A DNA stretch of 64,000 bases from Kuenenia sp039794105 (GTDB taxonomy: Bacteria > Planctomycetota > Brocadiia > Brocadiales > Brocadiaceae), in the NCBI RefSeq assembly GCF_039794105.1, contig NZ_JBDIWA010000012.1, forward strand, positions 20,468 through 84,467, written 5' to 3'. Positions 1 to 9,250 of the stretch are shown here, in pieces (position 1 is the first letter of the stretch; each line of letters opens with the position of its first letter). Both the position numbers and the translations under genes were made by a program. The notes below the pieces were generated by a model. The model did no database searches. It saw nothing but the letters and a program-made list of their open reading frames with translations, and was not told where the DNA came from.

Positions 1-10
1 TATGACGGTT

Positions 11-110
11 TATGAGGTTGCTTCGGAAAAAGCCCTCGCAATGACAAAAGCATGTCATTACAAGGACCACAGCATGTCATTGCGAGGGTCTTTTCCGAAG
101 CAACCTCATA
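11..110. repeat. Long inverted repeat next to the pilin gene
   Basis: The arms at 11-46 and 75-110 are near-perfect reverse complements of about 36 bp, built around TGTCATTGCGAGGG and TTTTCCGAAGCAACCTC. The 28-bp spacer carries a further CATGTCATT copy. The layout is that of a dispersed hairpin repeat. The right arm touches an ATG at 111 that could be misread as the start of the following gene. Confidence 0.85.
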
Positions 111-155
111 ATGACAAGGTGGTTAAACTCTTTTTGGTTGCGGATTTGCTGCGCT

Positions 156-878
156 ATGTATTTATTGGATAAATGTATATTATTTGCAAATAAGAATTCA
201 TTAAAAAAGCATGGATTTACTTTAATCGAACTTATTATCGTTATGGCAATTATGGGAATCATTGCCGGTATTTCAATTCCCCGCTATACCGGGTCTCTTG
301 ATACCATTAAATTCAGGAAGATTATGTCCGGCATTGTTTTTTCCCTGAGAGAAGCCAGGATTATTGCAATGTCCGGGGGGGCAAAAACGGAAGTAGTGCT
401 TGACCTGCTGGACGGCTATCTATGGTGCGAAGGCATGGAAAAACTGGAAATCCCCTATGAAATACAAATGTTTTCTGATAATTTTGAGGATGCTGACGAA
501 CAAATAAGGGTATTTACCTTTTACCCGAACGGCACTGCCCATGGCAGGAAATTGGGGTTTGCATATGGTGAAATGACGGCAGTCTTACACATAGAACCCC
601 TGGGCGGCCTTGCCACGTTTCGCATAGGCGAAGAGATGGAACAGACCGTAAAATATGAAAGAATTATGAGAGAAATTACCGATAAAGAAATTGAACAAAA
701 GATCAATGCATTGAAAGTTTCTGCTGTTTTAACAAGTAGAGGGCCGAGGGAAAAGGCCCCATTAAACGCGGATAACAGAAGCGATTCCTTTGACAATTAC
801 GGAGACGATTCCTCTGATGTCGATGATGAGGATGAGGATGAGGATGAGGATGACGAGGATGACGAGGATGACAATTAA
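156..878 (+). CDS. Type II secretion pseudopilin, GspH-like, with acidic C-terminal tail
   Basis: The protein has a type IV prepilin signal: basic KKHG, then FTLIELIIVMAIMG, where the prepilin peptidase would cut between Gly and Phe and methylate the new N-terminus. Glu5 of the mature protein, needed for assembly, is present. The hydrophobic helix is followed by a globular region typical of minor pseudopilins. The last 25 residues are almost only Asp and Glu, which is unusual and may bind calcium or solvate the tip. An ATG at 111 is in frame, but it sits at the edge of an inverted repeat and would give a 35-residue leader. ATG 156 gives 20 residues, still long; neither has a clear ribosome site. 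GspG and GspE genes follow on the same strand, so a type II secretion role is likely. Assignment to the GspH position is an inference. Confidence 0.8.
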   Translation: MYLLDKCILFANKNSLKKHGFTLIELIIVMAIMGIIAGISIPRYTGSLDTIKFRKIMSGIVFSLREARIIAMSGGAKTEVVLDLLDGYLWCEGMEKLEIPYEIQMFSDNFEDADEQIRVFTFYPNGTAHGRKLGFAYGEMTAVLHIEPLGGLATFRIGEEMEQTVKYERIMREITDKEIEQKINALKVSAVLTSRGPREKAPLNADNRSDSFDNYGDDSSDVDDEDEDEDEDDEDDEDDN

Positions 879-931
879 TGGCATGCGCTAAACGGCCAAT
901 GTACTATATTAATACTTTGAAAAGACGAAAG

Positions 932-1049
932 GGGAACCACAGATCACACAGATTTTGAATTTGTTTTGAATTTTATGCTTTGTCATTAGAATTAGTTTCG
1001 TATTTAGCATTTCGGATTTTACCATTAAATATTTTGCCAAAAAGAAGTA
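932..1049. repeat. Degenerate piece of the dispersed intergenic repeat
   Basis: This gap has a CCACAGATCACACAGATT motif, also seen near 21270, 33365 and 38460. It is followed by a stretch like the right part of the large palindromes at 30 and 52.5 kb (ATTTTATGCTTTG, TTTCGTATTT). It ends with the reverse complement of their left part (TTTTACCATTAAATATTTTG). It therefore looks like a shortened, rearranged copy. Confidence 0.6.
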
Positions 1050-1091
1050 TTGTTACAATTTTACAACCTTTACTACATGGAGTACGGTGAA

Positions 1092-1532
1092 ATGAAAGAA
1101 TTGAAAATGAGGTCGTATTTGTTGAGAAATGGTGGTTTTACGTTGTTGGAATTGCTCATAGTTATGATTATTATAGGCCTGCTTGCTGCATTGATAGGGC
1201 CTAAAATGATTGGCCGTGTGGGTGAATCACGGCAGACAGTGGCAAAACAACAGATCGAAGGGTTCTCAACGGCTCTGGAAATGTTTAAACTCGATACTAC
1301 CAGATATCCAACGCAGGAGCAGGGTATGGAGGCATTGGTTGTAGCGCCGCACGGAGTGGAAAACTGGAAAGGCCCCTACTTAAAAAAGAAGTTTATTCCC
1401 AAAGATCCGTGGGGAAATGAGTACGTATATGTGTATCCGGGAGAAAATGGGGATTATGACATTATTTCGTATGGCGCTGACGGCGCAGAAGGCGGCGATG
1501 GTGAAAATGCCGACGTGGTAAGCTGGGAATAG
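1092..1532 (+). CDS. gspG: Type II secretion major pseudopilin GspG
   Basis: GspG is the main subunit of the short periplasmic pseudopilus that pushes substrates through the outer-membrane secretin. The prepilin motif NGG-FTLLELLIVMIIIGLLAA is followed by the typical GspG order: helix, then QIEGFSTALEMFKLDTTRYPT, then EGMEAL, then the C-terminal loop KDPWGNEYVYVYPGENGDYDIISYGADG. The Asp-rich C-terminal part corresponds to the GspG calcium site. ATG 1092 was chosen because GGAG lies 9 nt upstream and it leaves a leader of normal length; ATG 1050 and 1077 are in frame but lack this. About 146 residues is the usual family length. Confidence 0.95.
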   Translation: MKELKMRSYLLRNGGFTLLELLIVMIIIGLLAALIGPKMIGRVGESRQTVAKQQIEGFSTALEMFKLDTTRYPTQEQGMEALVVAPHGVENWKGPYLKKKFIPKDPWGNEYVYVYPGENGDYDIISYGADGAEGGDGENADVVSWE

Positions 1533-1577
1533 CATTCACAGGCGGGGGCGGCGAATCAACAAATTATAAATGCCGGA

Positions 1578-1608
1578 TTGTAGAGACGCATTGCATGCGT
1601 CTGTCTCC
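1578..1608. repeat. Imperfect palindrome of the GTAGAGACGC family
   Basis: GTAGAGACGCA and TGCGTCTGTCTC face each other around TTGCA, with one mismatch. Perfect members of the same family lie at 12352 and 58441. It sits between gspG and gspE and would form a hairpin in the shared transcript. Confidence 0.75.
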
Positions 1609-1700
1609 GAAACCGCGCAACGAATCAACAATATGAATGCAGGGTTCAAGCCGCAAATTTGAGCCCACAAAGGTGTTTTTACAGGAGAGAGTAATAAAGT

Positions 1701-3374
1701 ATGGTGTTGGCAACGGACAATAATGTCGGAGAGGTACTTCTTGAAATAGGCAAGATAAACCGTCAGGACTTGGAGCGGGCATTTGAAGCGCAGAAGCAGA
1801 CGGGGCAAAAGCTTGGCCGTATACTAATTGACCTTGGAACCGTTTCAGAAGAAGACCTGCGCCTCGCATACAGCAGGTTGCTGGAAATACCAGTTTGGGA
1901 AAAAAAGAAAACCGATACATATCCGATGCTGGAAAATGTGCCGAAGGTGTTTTTGACCACAAACCGGGTACTTCCTTTAAACCTCGACGAAAACGTACTG
2001 GATATCGCGCTTGCAGATCCGCAGGATACGCTGCTGATTGAAGCAATTGCATTGTCAACCGGCAGGGAGGTAAGGGTCTTTGCCGGAACAGAAAGAGATA
2101 TCATTAGTTCTCTGGAAAAACTCTATGAAACCGGGGTGAGCGAAGAAGAGGACTCTATGGCTTCATCTGTTGAGATGATGGAAGACATAGAACAATTGCG
2201 TGATATGGCCTCCGAAGCGCCCGTTATCCGCCTGGTAAACAGCATCCTGACAAAGGCGATTGAAGTAGGCGCCAGCGATATACATATTGAAGTTTTTGAG
2301 AGAAATACCCGGCTGCGTTATCGTGTGGACGGCGTACTTGGCGAGCTACCCCCCCCTCCCCGCGAGTTGTATAACTCAATTGTTTCACGTATCAAGATTA
2401 TGGCAAAGTTAAATATTGCCGAGAAACGGCTGCCGCAGGACGGCAGGATAAGAATGAGGGTTGCGGGCAAGGAGATTGATTTGCGTGTTTCCGTTATCCC
2501 GATGAGCCATGGCGAAGGTATTGTAATGAGGATTCTGGACCGTACTGCCGTAATGCTGGATCTGGAAACACTGGGATTTCAACCTGAATTTTTAAAGAAA
2601 TTCCGGAGACTGATCAGCAGGCCGGAAGGCATGTTTCTTGTAACAGGCCCTACAGGAAGCGGAAAGACAACCACGCTGTATGCCGTTCTCAAGGAGATCG
2701 TTTCCCCTGAAGTGAAGATAATAACCGTAGAAGATCCGGTAGAATACAGTATGCAGGGCGTAAACCAGATACAGGTAAACCCCCAGATCGACCTGACGTT
2801 TGCGTCAGGGCTGCGTTCAATTTTACGCCATGATCCGGATGTTGTTCTGATCGGCGAGATCAGGGATCGCGAAACAGCGTCAATCGCTGTCCAGGCCTCT
2901 TTGACCGGACACCTCGTGTTTTCAACACTCCATACAAATGATTCAGCTTCTGCCTTTACCCGGCTGATGGATATGGGGGTAGAGGATTATCTGATTTCAT
3001 CATGCCTTATTGGCGTGCTTGCCCAAAGGCTTGTTCGCAGGCTATGCCCGAAATGCCGGGAGTTGTATATGCCGGGGCCGGAGATCCGCAAGACGGTTGG
3101 GTTAGAAGAAGGCGTTCCTCTGTATGGCCCAAAGGGGTGTGATGATTGTAATAATACGGGGTTGAAGGGAAGAAGGACAATTGCAGAGTTTCTTGTAGTG
3201 GATGAAGGCATCCGAAGGCTCGTTTTAGCCCACAAAGACTCAGGTGAAATAATGAAAGAAGCCGTGAAAAAAGGGACAAAAACGTTATGGGATGACGGGC
3301 TGGATCTGGTTCGAAAGGGAGAAACCACCATGGAGGAACTACTCAGGGTCTCTTCTGATACAGAAAGCGGGTAG
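1701..3374 (+). CDS. gspE: Type II secretion ATPase GspE
   Basis: GspE is the cytoplasmic hexameric ATPase that powers pseudopilus assembly. Residues 1-150 form the N-terminal GspE/PilB domain that docks to the inner-membrane platform. The ATPase core has Walker A GPTGSGKTTT, an Asp box (ITVEDPVEY), Walker B (DPDVVLIGEIRDRETA) and a His box (GHLVFSTLHTND). A zinc module CPKC...CDDC near residue 450 is the tetracysteine motif that separates GspE and PilB from PilT. At 557 residues it has normal length. GAGAG precedes ATG 1701. It is close behind gspG, so they may be cotranscribed. A PilB assignment is possible, but the GspG partner favours type II secretion. Confidence 0.94.
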   Translation: MVLATDNNVGEVLLEIGKINRQDLERAFEAQKQTGQKLGRILIDLGTVSEEDLRLAYSRLLEIPVWEKKKTDTYPMLENVPKVFLTTNRVLPLNLDENVLDIALADPQDTLLIEAIALSTGREVRVFAGTERDIISSLEKLYETGVSEEEDSMASSVEMMEDIEQLRDMASEAPVIRLVNSILTKAIEVGASDIHIEVFERNTRLRYRVDGVLGELPPPPRELYNSIVSRIKIMAKLNIAEKRLPQDGRIRMRVAGKEIDLRVSVIPMSHGEGIVMRILDRTAVMLDLETLGFQPEFLKKFRRLISRPEGMFLVTGPTGSGKTTTLYAVLKEIVSPEVKIITVEDPVEYSMQGVNQIQVNPQIDLTFASGLRSILRHDPDVVLIGEIRDRETASIAVQASLTGHLVFSTLHTNDSASAFTRLMDMGVEDYLISSCLIGVLAQRLVRRLCPKCRELYMPGPEIRKTVGLEEGVPLYGPKGCDDCNNTGLKGRRTIAEFLVVDEGIRRLVLAHKDSGEIMKEAVKKGTKTLWDDGLDLVRKGETTMEELLRVSSDTESG

Positions 3375-3800
3375 TCGGCAATCCACAGCCCACAGTCCAC
3401 AATCCACAGCCCACAGTCCACAGTCTACAGTCTACAGTCCACAGTCCACAGTCCACAGTCTACAGTCAGCCATCTGCAATTTGCCGACTGCCGACTGTAG
3501 CTCCCGGCGGGTTCAGGTTTTGCAACCTGAACCCATGGGTTTATGCGTATAATGGAGACATGTACTGCGGTAAAATTCCGCGGCCCAAATCACAAAACCC
3601 CTGTATGGATCTGGAATTTATTTGTCAGTTGTTCTGTTAATAGAAGGCTGGGTTGAAAGTATAAAACATTTGGTTCAGGTTACAAACCTGAACCCGCGAA
3701 TGGTTGGTGGTCGGCAATCTACAATCTGCAATTTGCCGACTGCCGATTATAGATTGTAGATTGTGGATTGCCGACTGTAGACTGTGGATTGGTTGAGAAC
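3375..3800. repeat. Two heptad palindrome tracts and two GGTTCAGGTT hairpins
   Basis: This 430-bp gap has no gene. From 3374 to 3500 it is a run of 7-bp units of the type CAGTCCA/CAATCCA/CAGTCTA, ending with the inverted units CCGACTG. From 3707 to 3792 a second tract goes from GGCAATCTACAATCTG into its reverse complement. Between them are hairpins at 3509-3534 (GGGTTCAGGTT, loop, AACCTGAACCC) and 3672-3694. The region lies between convergent genes. Confidence 0.9.
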
Positions 3801-3808
3801 TTACTTTG

Positions 3809-6598
3809 TCATAAATATTCTTTTAAATATCTTCCGGTATAGGATTCTTTTGTTTCTGCTATTTCTTCCGGCGTTCCTGCCGCAACAATTTCACCTCCTT
3901 TTGCACCGCCTTCAGGCCCCAGATCGATAATGTAGTCCGCCGCTTTAATAACCTCATGATTATGTTCTATGACAAGCACGGAATTCCCCAAATCAACAAG
4001 CCGGTGCAATATTTTCAGTAATTGTTGTATGTCTGCCATATGCAAACCGGTTGTAGGTTCATCAAGGATATAAAGGGTCTTTCCAGTTTCTCTCCTGGAA
4101 AGCTCCGTGGCAAGCTTGATTCTTTGAGCTTCCCCTCCGGAAAGGGACGTGCTTGACTGCCCCAGTTTTATATATCCCAGCCCAACGTCCTTGAGTGTGC
4201 GTAAAACCCTTTCTATCCTGGGAACAGCGGCAAAAAAAAGATGCGCATCTTCTATTCTCATCTCAAGCGCCTCGGATATATTTTTCCCTTTATACATGGT
4301 TTCCAACGTTGCAGTAGTGTATCGTCTTCCATTGCATTCATCACAGATAACATAGGTATCGGGCAGAAAATGCATTTCCATTTTTTTTGTGCCCTGTCCC
4401 TTGCATGCCTCACAGCGCCCCCCGCTGATGTTGAAGCTGTATCTTGCCGCGGTATAACCGCGTATCTTTGCCGACTGTGTTTGCGCAAAGAGGGCGCGAA
4501 TGGGGTCAAACACCTTTGTATAAGTCGCCGGGTTTGAACGCGGCGTGCGCCCTATGGGAGACTGGTCAATTTCAATAACCTTGTCAATATGCCTGATGCC
4601 GGTAATTTTTTCGTGTTTCCCGGGAAGGGCATGGCCGCCGTGCAGGGCTTTTGTAAGGGCGCGGTACAGGACGTCGTGAACAAGTGTGCTCTTGCCTGAA
4701 CCGGATACGCCGGTGATGCAACAGAAAACCTTTAGCGGAATTTTTACCGAGATTGTCTTCAGGTTATTGGCGCATGCACCTTTTATTTCCAGGGCGTGTT
4801 TCAGATTGTATTTTTTTCTTTTCTGCGTAGTGATTGTTTCCGGTGAATGGCACAGATACCGTCCGGTTATGGAGTCAGGATTGTCGAGAATTTCCTTCAA
4901 CGTCCCTTGCGCTACGATACGCCCGCCCTGCTCTCCCGCTTTTGGCCCAAGGTCGATGATGTAATCTGCATGTCGAATGGTGTATTCGTCATGCTCGACA
5001 AGAATTACCGTGTTTCCGTTTTCTTTCAGGGCGTACAGGGTTTTCTGGAGCCGTTCGTTATCTCTCGGATGAAGGCCTATTGTGGGTTCATCCAGCACGT
5101 AGCACACACCAACAAGCCCTGTTCCTACCTGTTTTGCCAGTTGGGTTCTTTGCGCTTCTCCCCCGGAAAGGGTATCGCTGCTGCGCCCAAGGGCAAGATA
5201 GTGCAGCCCAACCTCCATCATAAACTGAAGCCTGCTTTGAATTTCTTTCAGCAGTTGTTTGGAAATAACGGCCTGTTGTCCTGAGAACTTCAGCGTTTTG
5301 AAAAATGCGAGCGCCTCCTCTACGGTGAATGTCATGATTTCATGGATAGAGGTGTTACTGATTTTTACGGCAAGCGCCTCCGGCCTTAATCGTGCGCCAT
5401 TGCACAGTGAGCACGTTCTGTAGCTCATGTAACCTGAAAGACGCTTCAAAACACGTTCAGAGGTGGTTTTTTTGTATATCCGGTGCAGATTAGGAATAAC
5501 CCCCTCGAAATCCGCAGACCCGTAAAGCAATGCGTGAGAAACCTTTTCCGGCAGATTGGCGAAAGGTGTAGCAGGTGAAATGGAATACATTTCTGTAAAT
5601 GTTTTGATGTGATCATCATAAATTGTCTGTGTAAGAGAACCCCAATTGTTCCAGGCATCAATTGCCCCCTCTTTAATGCTCAGATGTTTCGATTTAATAA
5701 TTAATTCCGGATCAAAATCAAGGGTGTTTCCGAGTCCGTCGCATCCCGGGCATGCGCCATAGGGACTATTAAATGAAAACAGGCGAGGGGCCGGTTCTTC
5801 ATATCCCTTGCCGCAATTGGGACAGGCGTACCGTTCGCTGAAGATCGTGTCTTTCCAACGTTTCTTCTTTTCTTCGCTTACGACCATTACTCCATTGCCA
5901 AGAGTGAGACATGTTTCAATGGAATGGAGAAGCCGTGACTGGACGCCGTCTTTTATAATGAGTTTATCCACAATTGCGTAAATATCATGGGCTTTATAAC
6001 GTGCCAGTTTCGGGATGACGTCAAGGTCGGTGACCGAGCCGTCAACCCGTGCGCTTACGAACCCCTTTTGTAAGAGCGATTGAAATATTTCCCGATGTTC
6101 ACCTTTTTTCCCTATAACAAGCGGCGCAAGGAGCATAATCCTTGATTTCTGTGGGACTTCCATGATTTTCTGCTGTATTTGTTCAATACTTTGGCGGGCG
6201 ATTACGCAGTTGCAGAGACAACAATAAGGGGTTCCTGTTTTTGCGTAGAGCAGGCGCAGATAATCGTAGATTTCCGTTATTGTCGCCACGGTTGAACGCG
6301 GGCTTGAGGGACAGGTGCGCTGTTCAATGGCAATCGTTGGCGGCAACCCTTCAATAAGTTCGACGTCGGGTTTTTGAATCTGGTCAAGGAATTGACGGGC
6401 ATACGAGGAAAGACTCTCGATGTAGCGCCGCTGCCCTTCCGCGTAAATCGTATCAAAGGCAAGGGATGACTTTCCGGAACCGCTTATACCTGTGATAACG
6501 GTAATGTGGTCACGCGGTATGTCCACGTTTATACCTTTAAGGTTATGTTCTCTTGCCCCCCGGATGATAATGGAGTTGCCGTTTTCTTCTGTGGTCAT
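3809..6598 (-). CDS. uvrA: Excinuclease ABC subunit A
   Basis: UvrA is the damage-sensing ATPase of nucleotide excision repair; it loads UvrB on lesions. The 929-residue protein has two ABC cassettes. The first Walker A is GISGSGKSSLAFDT near the N-terminus and the second is GVSGSGKSTLVHDV near residue 630. Signature motifs LSGGEAQRTQLA and LSGGEAQRIKLA are both present. Zinc modules are visible (CPNC...CPGC in the first half, CEAC...CDEC in the second). The C-terminus ends normally without the long tail of some homologues. Its ATG overlaps the pepA stop by 4 nt (ATGA), so it is probably translated from the pepA mRNA. Confidence 0.97.
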   Translation of the reverse strand: MTTEENGNSIIIRGAREHNLKGINVDIPRDHITVITGISGSGKSSLAFDTIYAEGQRRYIESLSSYARQFLDQIQKPDVELIEGLPPTIAIEQRTCPSSPRSTVATITEIYDYLRLLYAKTGTPYCCLCNCVIARQSIEQIQQKIMEVPQKSRIMLLAPLVIGKKGEHREIFQSLLQKGFVSARVDGSVTDLDVIPKLARYKAHDIYAIVDKLIIKDGVQSRLLHSIETCLTLGNGVMVVSEEKKKRWKDTIFSERYACPNCGKGYEEPAPRLFSFNSPYGACPGCDGLGNTLDFDPELIIKSKHLSIKEGAIDAWNNWGSLTQTIYDDHIKTFTEMYSISPATPFANLPEKVSHALLYGSADFEGVIPNLHRIYKKTTSERVLKRLSGYMSYRTCSLCNGARLRPEALAVKISNTSIHEIMTFTVEEALAFFKTLKFSGQQAVISKQLLKEIQSRLQFMMEVGLHYLALGRSSDTLSGGEAQRTQLAKQVGTGLVGVCYVLDEPTIGLHPRDNERLQKTLYALKENGNTVILVEHDEYTIRHADYIIDLGPKAGEQGGRIVAQGTLKEILDNPDSITGRYLCHSPETITTQKRKKYNLKHALEIKGACANNLKTISVKIPLKVFCCITGVSGSGKSTLVHDVLYRALTKALHGGHALPGKHEKITGIRHIDKVIEIDQSPIGRTPRSNPATYTKVFDPIRALFAQTQSAKIRGYTAARYSFNISGGRCEACKGQGTKKMEMHFLPDTYVICDECNGRRYTTATLETMYKGKNISEALEMRIEDAHLFFAAVPRIERVLRTLKDVGLGYIKLGQSSTSLSGGEAQRIKLATELSRRETGKTLYILDEPTTGLHMADIQQLLKILHRLVDLGNSVLVIEHNHEVIKAADYIIDLGPEGGAKGGEIVAAGTPEEIAETKESYTGRYLKEYL

Positions 6599-8112
6599 TT
6601 TTCTTTCGTAAACTTCTTCCAGTCCTTTAATAACTCAAGCATCAGCATAACGCCTACTCCCGTTGCTCCTTTTTGCAGGTATGCGTCATTTTTCTCCGCC
6701 CAGGAGGTTCCCGCGATATCAAGGTGTACCCATGGATATTTCTCCGTAAACTTACTTAAAAAACAGGCGGCAGTTATCGTGCCGGCGCCGCTGCCTCCCG
6801 TATTTTTAATATCTGCAATATCGCTTTTAATTAATTCCTGGTATTCTTCCCAGAGAGGGAGTTCCCAAACCCTTTCCCATGATTTTTCTCCTGCGGTTTT
6901 TATCCTGTTTTTCAGTTCTTCATTATTCCCCAGCATTCCTGTTGCAATGCCGCCCAAAGCGACTACGCATGCCCCGGTAAGCGTTGCGAAATCCACTACT
7001 GCGCCGGGATGAAATTTCTCAGCGTAAGCAAGCGCATCGGCAAGGATCAGACGTCCTTCGGCGTCGGTATTTGCCACCTCAGCAGTTTTGCCGGAATAAA
7101 ATGTGACAATATCACCCGGTTTAATTGCAGAGCCTCCAGGCATGTTTTCCGTACAGGGAATAAGCCCTACAACACGTTGCGTGACCTTAAGTTTGGCAAG
7201 GACGCTGAAAACACCCAGTACGGCTGCCCCTCCCGACATATCGCTTTTCATCTGGTCCATGTTTTTTGCCGGTTTCAGGCATATCCCCCCGGAATCAAAG
7301 GTGACGCCTTTCCCGACAATCACAATTGTGTCCTGATTTTTGCTTCGCGGATTATACTCCAGTATGATGAATTTCGGGGGCTGTGTGCTGCCCTGGGCAA
7401 CACCCAGTATACCTCCCATCCTGAGTTTTTTAAGGTCAGGCGTTGATAATATCTTGCATGAGACGCCTTGCTCTTTTGCAATATTTTTTGCAATATTCGA
7501 CAGTATGGTGGGATTTTTATCCTGTGAGGGAGTGTTCACCAGGTCTCTGGCGAATGAAACTGCATTTGCAATAACCTGTCCGCGTTTTATGCCTTCCTTC
7601 ACTGGAGTCAGGATTTTCTTATCAGATACCAAAAGGGTAAGCGCCTTGACTTCCTTTACTTCTTCCGGCTTTGTTTGTTTATACTTTTTAAATTGATACA
7701 GCCCTAATACAGCGCCTTCGGTAAAGGACTGGCACCATTCTTCCAGCCTTTCTGCCGGGATTTCCAGTGAATCCATTACGCTTGTCACCTTCTTAATACC
7801 CATATCACGCGCTGTTTTAACGGAAGTACCGGACGCCTGTCTGATTTTGTCAAAGGTAATATCTTCTTTTTTCCCTAAACCAACAAGCAGGATACGCTGC
7901 GAGGGGAATTTACCATAGGTAGGCAAGGCGCGGGTATTGTTAAGCTTTGCGGTAAATTCCTTATTTTTTGATAATTCAGAGATGGCATGGTTGAATGAAA
8001 CATCGAAGGGTTCTAGTGTCTCGTGTATCTTTTTGCTCTCTTCGTACATATAAAAAACTAACATTTCCGCAGTTTCGTCCGCCGCATGTCCTGTTTTCGC
8101 ATTGACAATCAT
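6595..8112 (-). CDS. pepA: Leucyl aminopeptidase (M17 family)
   Basis: This is a cytosolic hexameric metallo-aminopeptidase that removes N-terminal residues, mainly leucine, during peptide turnover. The C-terminal catalytic half has the M17 signatures: VGKGVTFDSGG with the metal-binding Lys and Asp, the MKSDMSGGAAV segment, and NTDAEGRLILADAL with the second metal Asp/Glu and the catalytic Arg. The N-terminal half is the usual variable domain. ATG 8112 was preferred over GTG 8121 because AAAGG lies about 9 nt upstream. The gene heads a two-gene unit with uvrA. PepA of some bacteria also binds DNA; nothing here shows that. Confidence 0.95.
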   Translation of the reverse strand: MIVNAKTGHAADETAEMLVFYMYEESKKIHETLEPFDVSFNHAISELSKNKEFTAKLNNTRALPTYGKFPSQRILLVGLGKKEDITFDKIRQASGTSVKTARDMGIKKVTSVMDSLEIPAERLEEWCQSFTEGAVLGLYQFKKYKQTKPEEVKEVKALTLLVSDKKILTPVKEGIKRGQVIANAVSFARDLVNTPSQDKNPTILSNIAKNIAKEQGVSCKILSTPDLKKLRMGGILGVAQGSTQPPKFIILEYNPRSKNQDTIVIVGKGVTFDSGGICLKPAKNMDQMKSDMSGGAAVLGVFSVLAKLKVTQRVVGLIPCTENMPGGSAIKPGDIVTFYSGKTAEVANTDAEGRLILADALAYAEKFHPGAVVDFATLTGACVVALGGIATGMLGNNEELKNRIKTAGEKSWERVWELPLWEEYQELIKSDIADIKNTGGSGAGTITAACFLSKFTEKYPWVHLDIAGTSWAEKNDAYLQKGATGVGVMLMLELLKDWKKFTKEK

Positions 8113-8189
8113 AAATAACACCTTTCTTTTCTTTAAGCGCAGTTCAAGAGATATTTTGGCATTGAAAAATTATTGTATCTTAATTTGCA

Positions 8190-8280
8190 GTAGGCAATCT
8201 ACAGTCCACAATCGGCAATCAGCAGCCAGCAGTCGGCAGTCGGCAGTCGGCAGATTGTGGATTGCCGATTGCCGACTGAT
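8190..8280. repeat. Heptad palindrome tract
   Basis: Units CAGTCCA, CAATCGG, CAATCAG and four CAGTCGG-type repeats run into the inverted units GATTGTGGATTGCCGATTG. The two halves can pair over most of their length. The minus-strand stop of the next gene lies about 13 nt to the right, with the border motif GTAACTTCT between them. Confidence 0.88.
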
Positions 8281-8292
8281 AATAGAAGTTAC

Positions 8293-9060
8293 CTATTTCT
8301 CTTTTTTTGTACGAACAGGATGTGTTTTCGGCAATTTTTCCGCAATCTTCATTGCCTCCGGAGAACATTCCGGATGCCCCCAGCCGCTTAGGCTTGTCCC
8401 GGCAATTATGTCATGTATTATATTATCGTCGCCGGAAGGGCTGACACCTTTGGGGACATAGTCCAGCATAAGTACATGCCGTACTTTCCATGCAATAATA
8501 TGGTCGGCACAGGAACTATCCCCGCTCACTCCCAATGCGCCAATCAGCACACCGTCATTATTATAAAGCGCCAAGCCGCCCCCAAACACATTTATACCAC
8601 CAATCCTCCTGCCAGCCATAGGGTCGTTTTCCTTACCATATTTCTGCGGCGAGCCGCGGTAGGCGGTTTCTGTATCAACCGGATTGCTCAACTGCAGCCC
8701 GAACAAACTGCCGCCAGGCTGAACTGCGGAAAAAAGATTCGCAGTCGATAATGCAAATCCTGGCAAACTGAACGCATTAGCAGTGTTTGCCTTTTGTGCG
8801 GAAATTACCCTGCTTCCTGGCCACTGATCGCCTCTCTCATTTCCGGAAAAGACCACCGCTCTCACAAAGCCGTCCCGATCTACAACGGTCGCCCACATAT
8901 TGAAACCAAAGCCGCCGTTGTCTTCTTTTATCACCGCCGATAACGCATCCTTTAATGCCGTATGGGAAGGCAAACCACCGGCAGCATACAAAGAAGAATT
9001 CATACCATGAAAAGACACGGCAACAAAAAAGGCAAAAAAAAGTATCTTACGAATGCTCAT
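8293..9060 (-). CDS. Exported GlcG/HbpS-family protein
   Basis: The protein has a signal peptide (basic start MSIRKI, hydrophobic core, cut near SLYAAG), so it is probably periplasmic. The mature part matches the GlcG/HbpS (DUF336) fold: an Asp-rich VVDRDGFVRAVVFSG strand pair, RVISAQKANTANAFS helix, a central Gly-rich segment (RRIGGINVFGGGLALYNNDGVLIGALGVSGDSS), and SCADHIIAWKVRH. Known members bind haem or degradation products, or are carried next to oxidoreductases; the substrate here cannot be told. The start was chosen behind GGGAGGT, which gives ATG 9060 (ATG 9063 is equally possible). A plausible role is haem or redox sensing in the periplasm, but this is inference. Confidence 0.8.
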   Translation of the reverse strand: MSIRKILFFAFFVAVSFHGMNSSLYAAGGLPSHTALKDALSAVIKEDNGGFGFNMWATVVDRDGFVRAVVFSGNERGDQWPGSRVISAQKANTANAFSLPGFALSTANLFSAVQPGGSLFGLQLSNPVDTETAYRGSPQKYGKENDPMAGRRIGGINVFGGGLALYNNDGVLIGALGVSGDSSCADHIIAWKVRHVLMLDYVPKGVSPSGDDNIIHDIIAGTSLSGWGHPECSPEAMKIAEKLPKTHPVRTKKEK

Positions 9061-9103
9061 CATACTACCTCCCAATAATAAATTTTTAGTAATTGAACCA
9101 TAC

Positions 9104-9222
9104 ATGAGGGACGAAGGACGAAGGACGAGGGACGAGGGAAGAGGGAAGAGGGACGTCTATCGTCTATCGTCCCTCGTCTATCGTCTATCGTCCCTCGTCC
9201 GTCGTCCAGCGTCCTGACATAT
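9104..9222. repeat. Heptad palindrome tract (GGACGAA / TCGTCCC units)
   Basis: Units GGACGAA, GGACGAG and GGAAGAG repeat with a 7-bp period on the left. The right half has the reverse complement units TCGTCTA and TCGTCCC. The sequence differs from the CAGTC-type tracts but keeps the same period and head-to-head layout. Confidence 0.88.
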
Positions 9223-9250
9223 CCAATTGAGTGCCTCAGAACCTCAGACG

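Noticed and set aside
111..155. Upstream ATG at 111 as start of the pilin gene
   Set aside because: It lies at the edge of an inverted repeat and would give an overlong prepilin leader; ATG 156 is more plausible, though not certain.
3374..3500. Regular short repeats that might be taken for a CRISPR array
   Set aside because: The period is 7 bp with no unique spacers and the array turns into its own reverse complement. No cas genes are present in the window.
3509..3534. GGTTCAGGTT hairpins resemble a tRNA T-arm
   Set aside because: No acceptor stem, D-arm or anticodon arm can be formed around any copy, and the same hairpin recurs in different surroundings.
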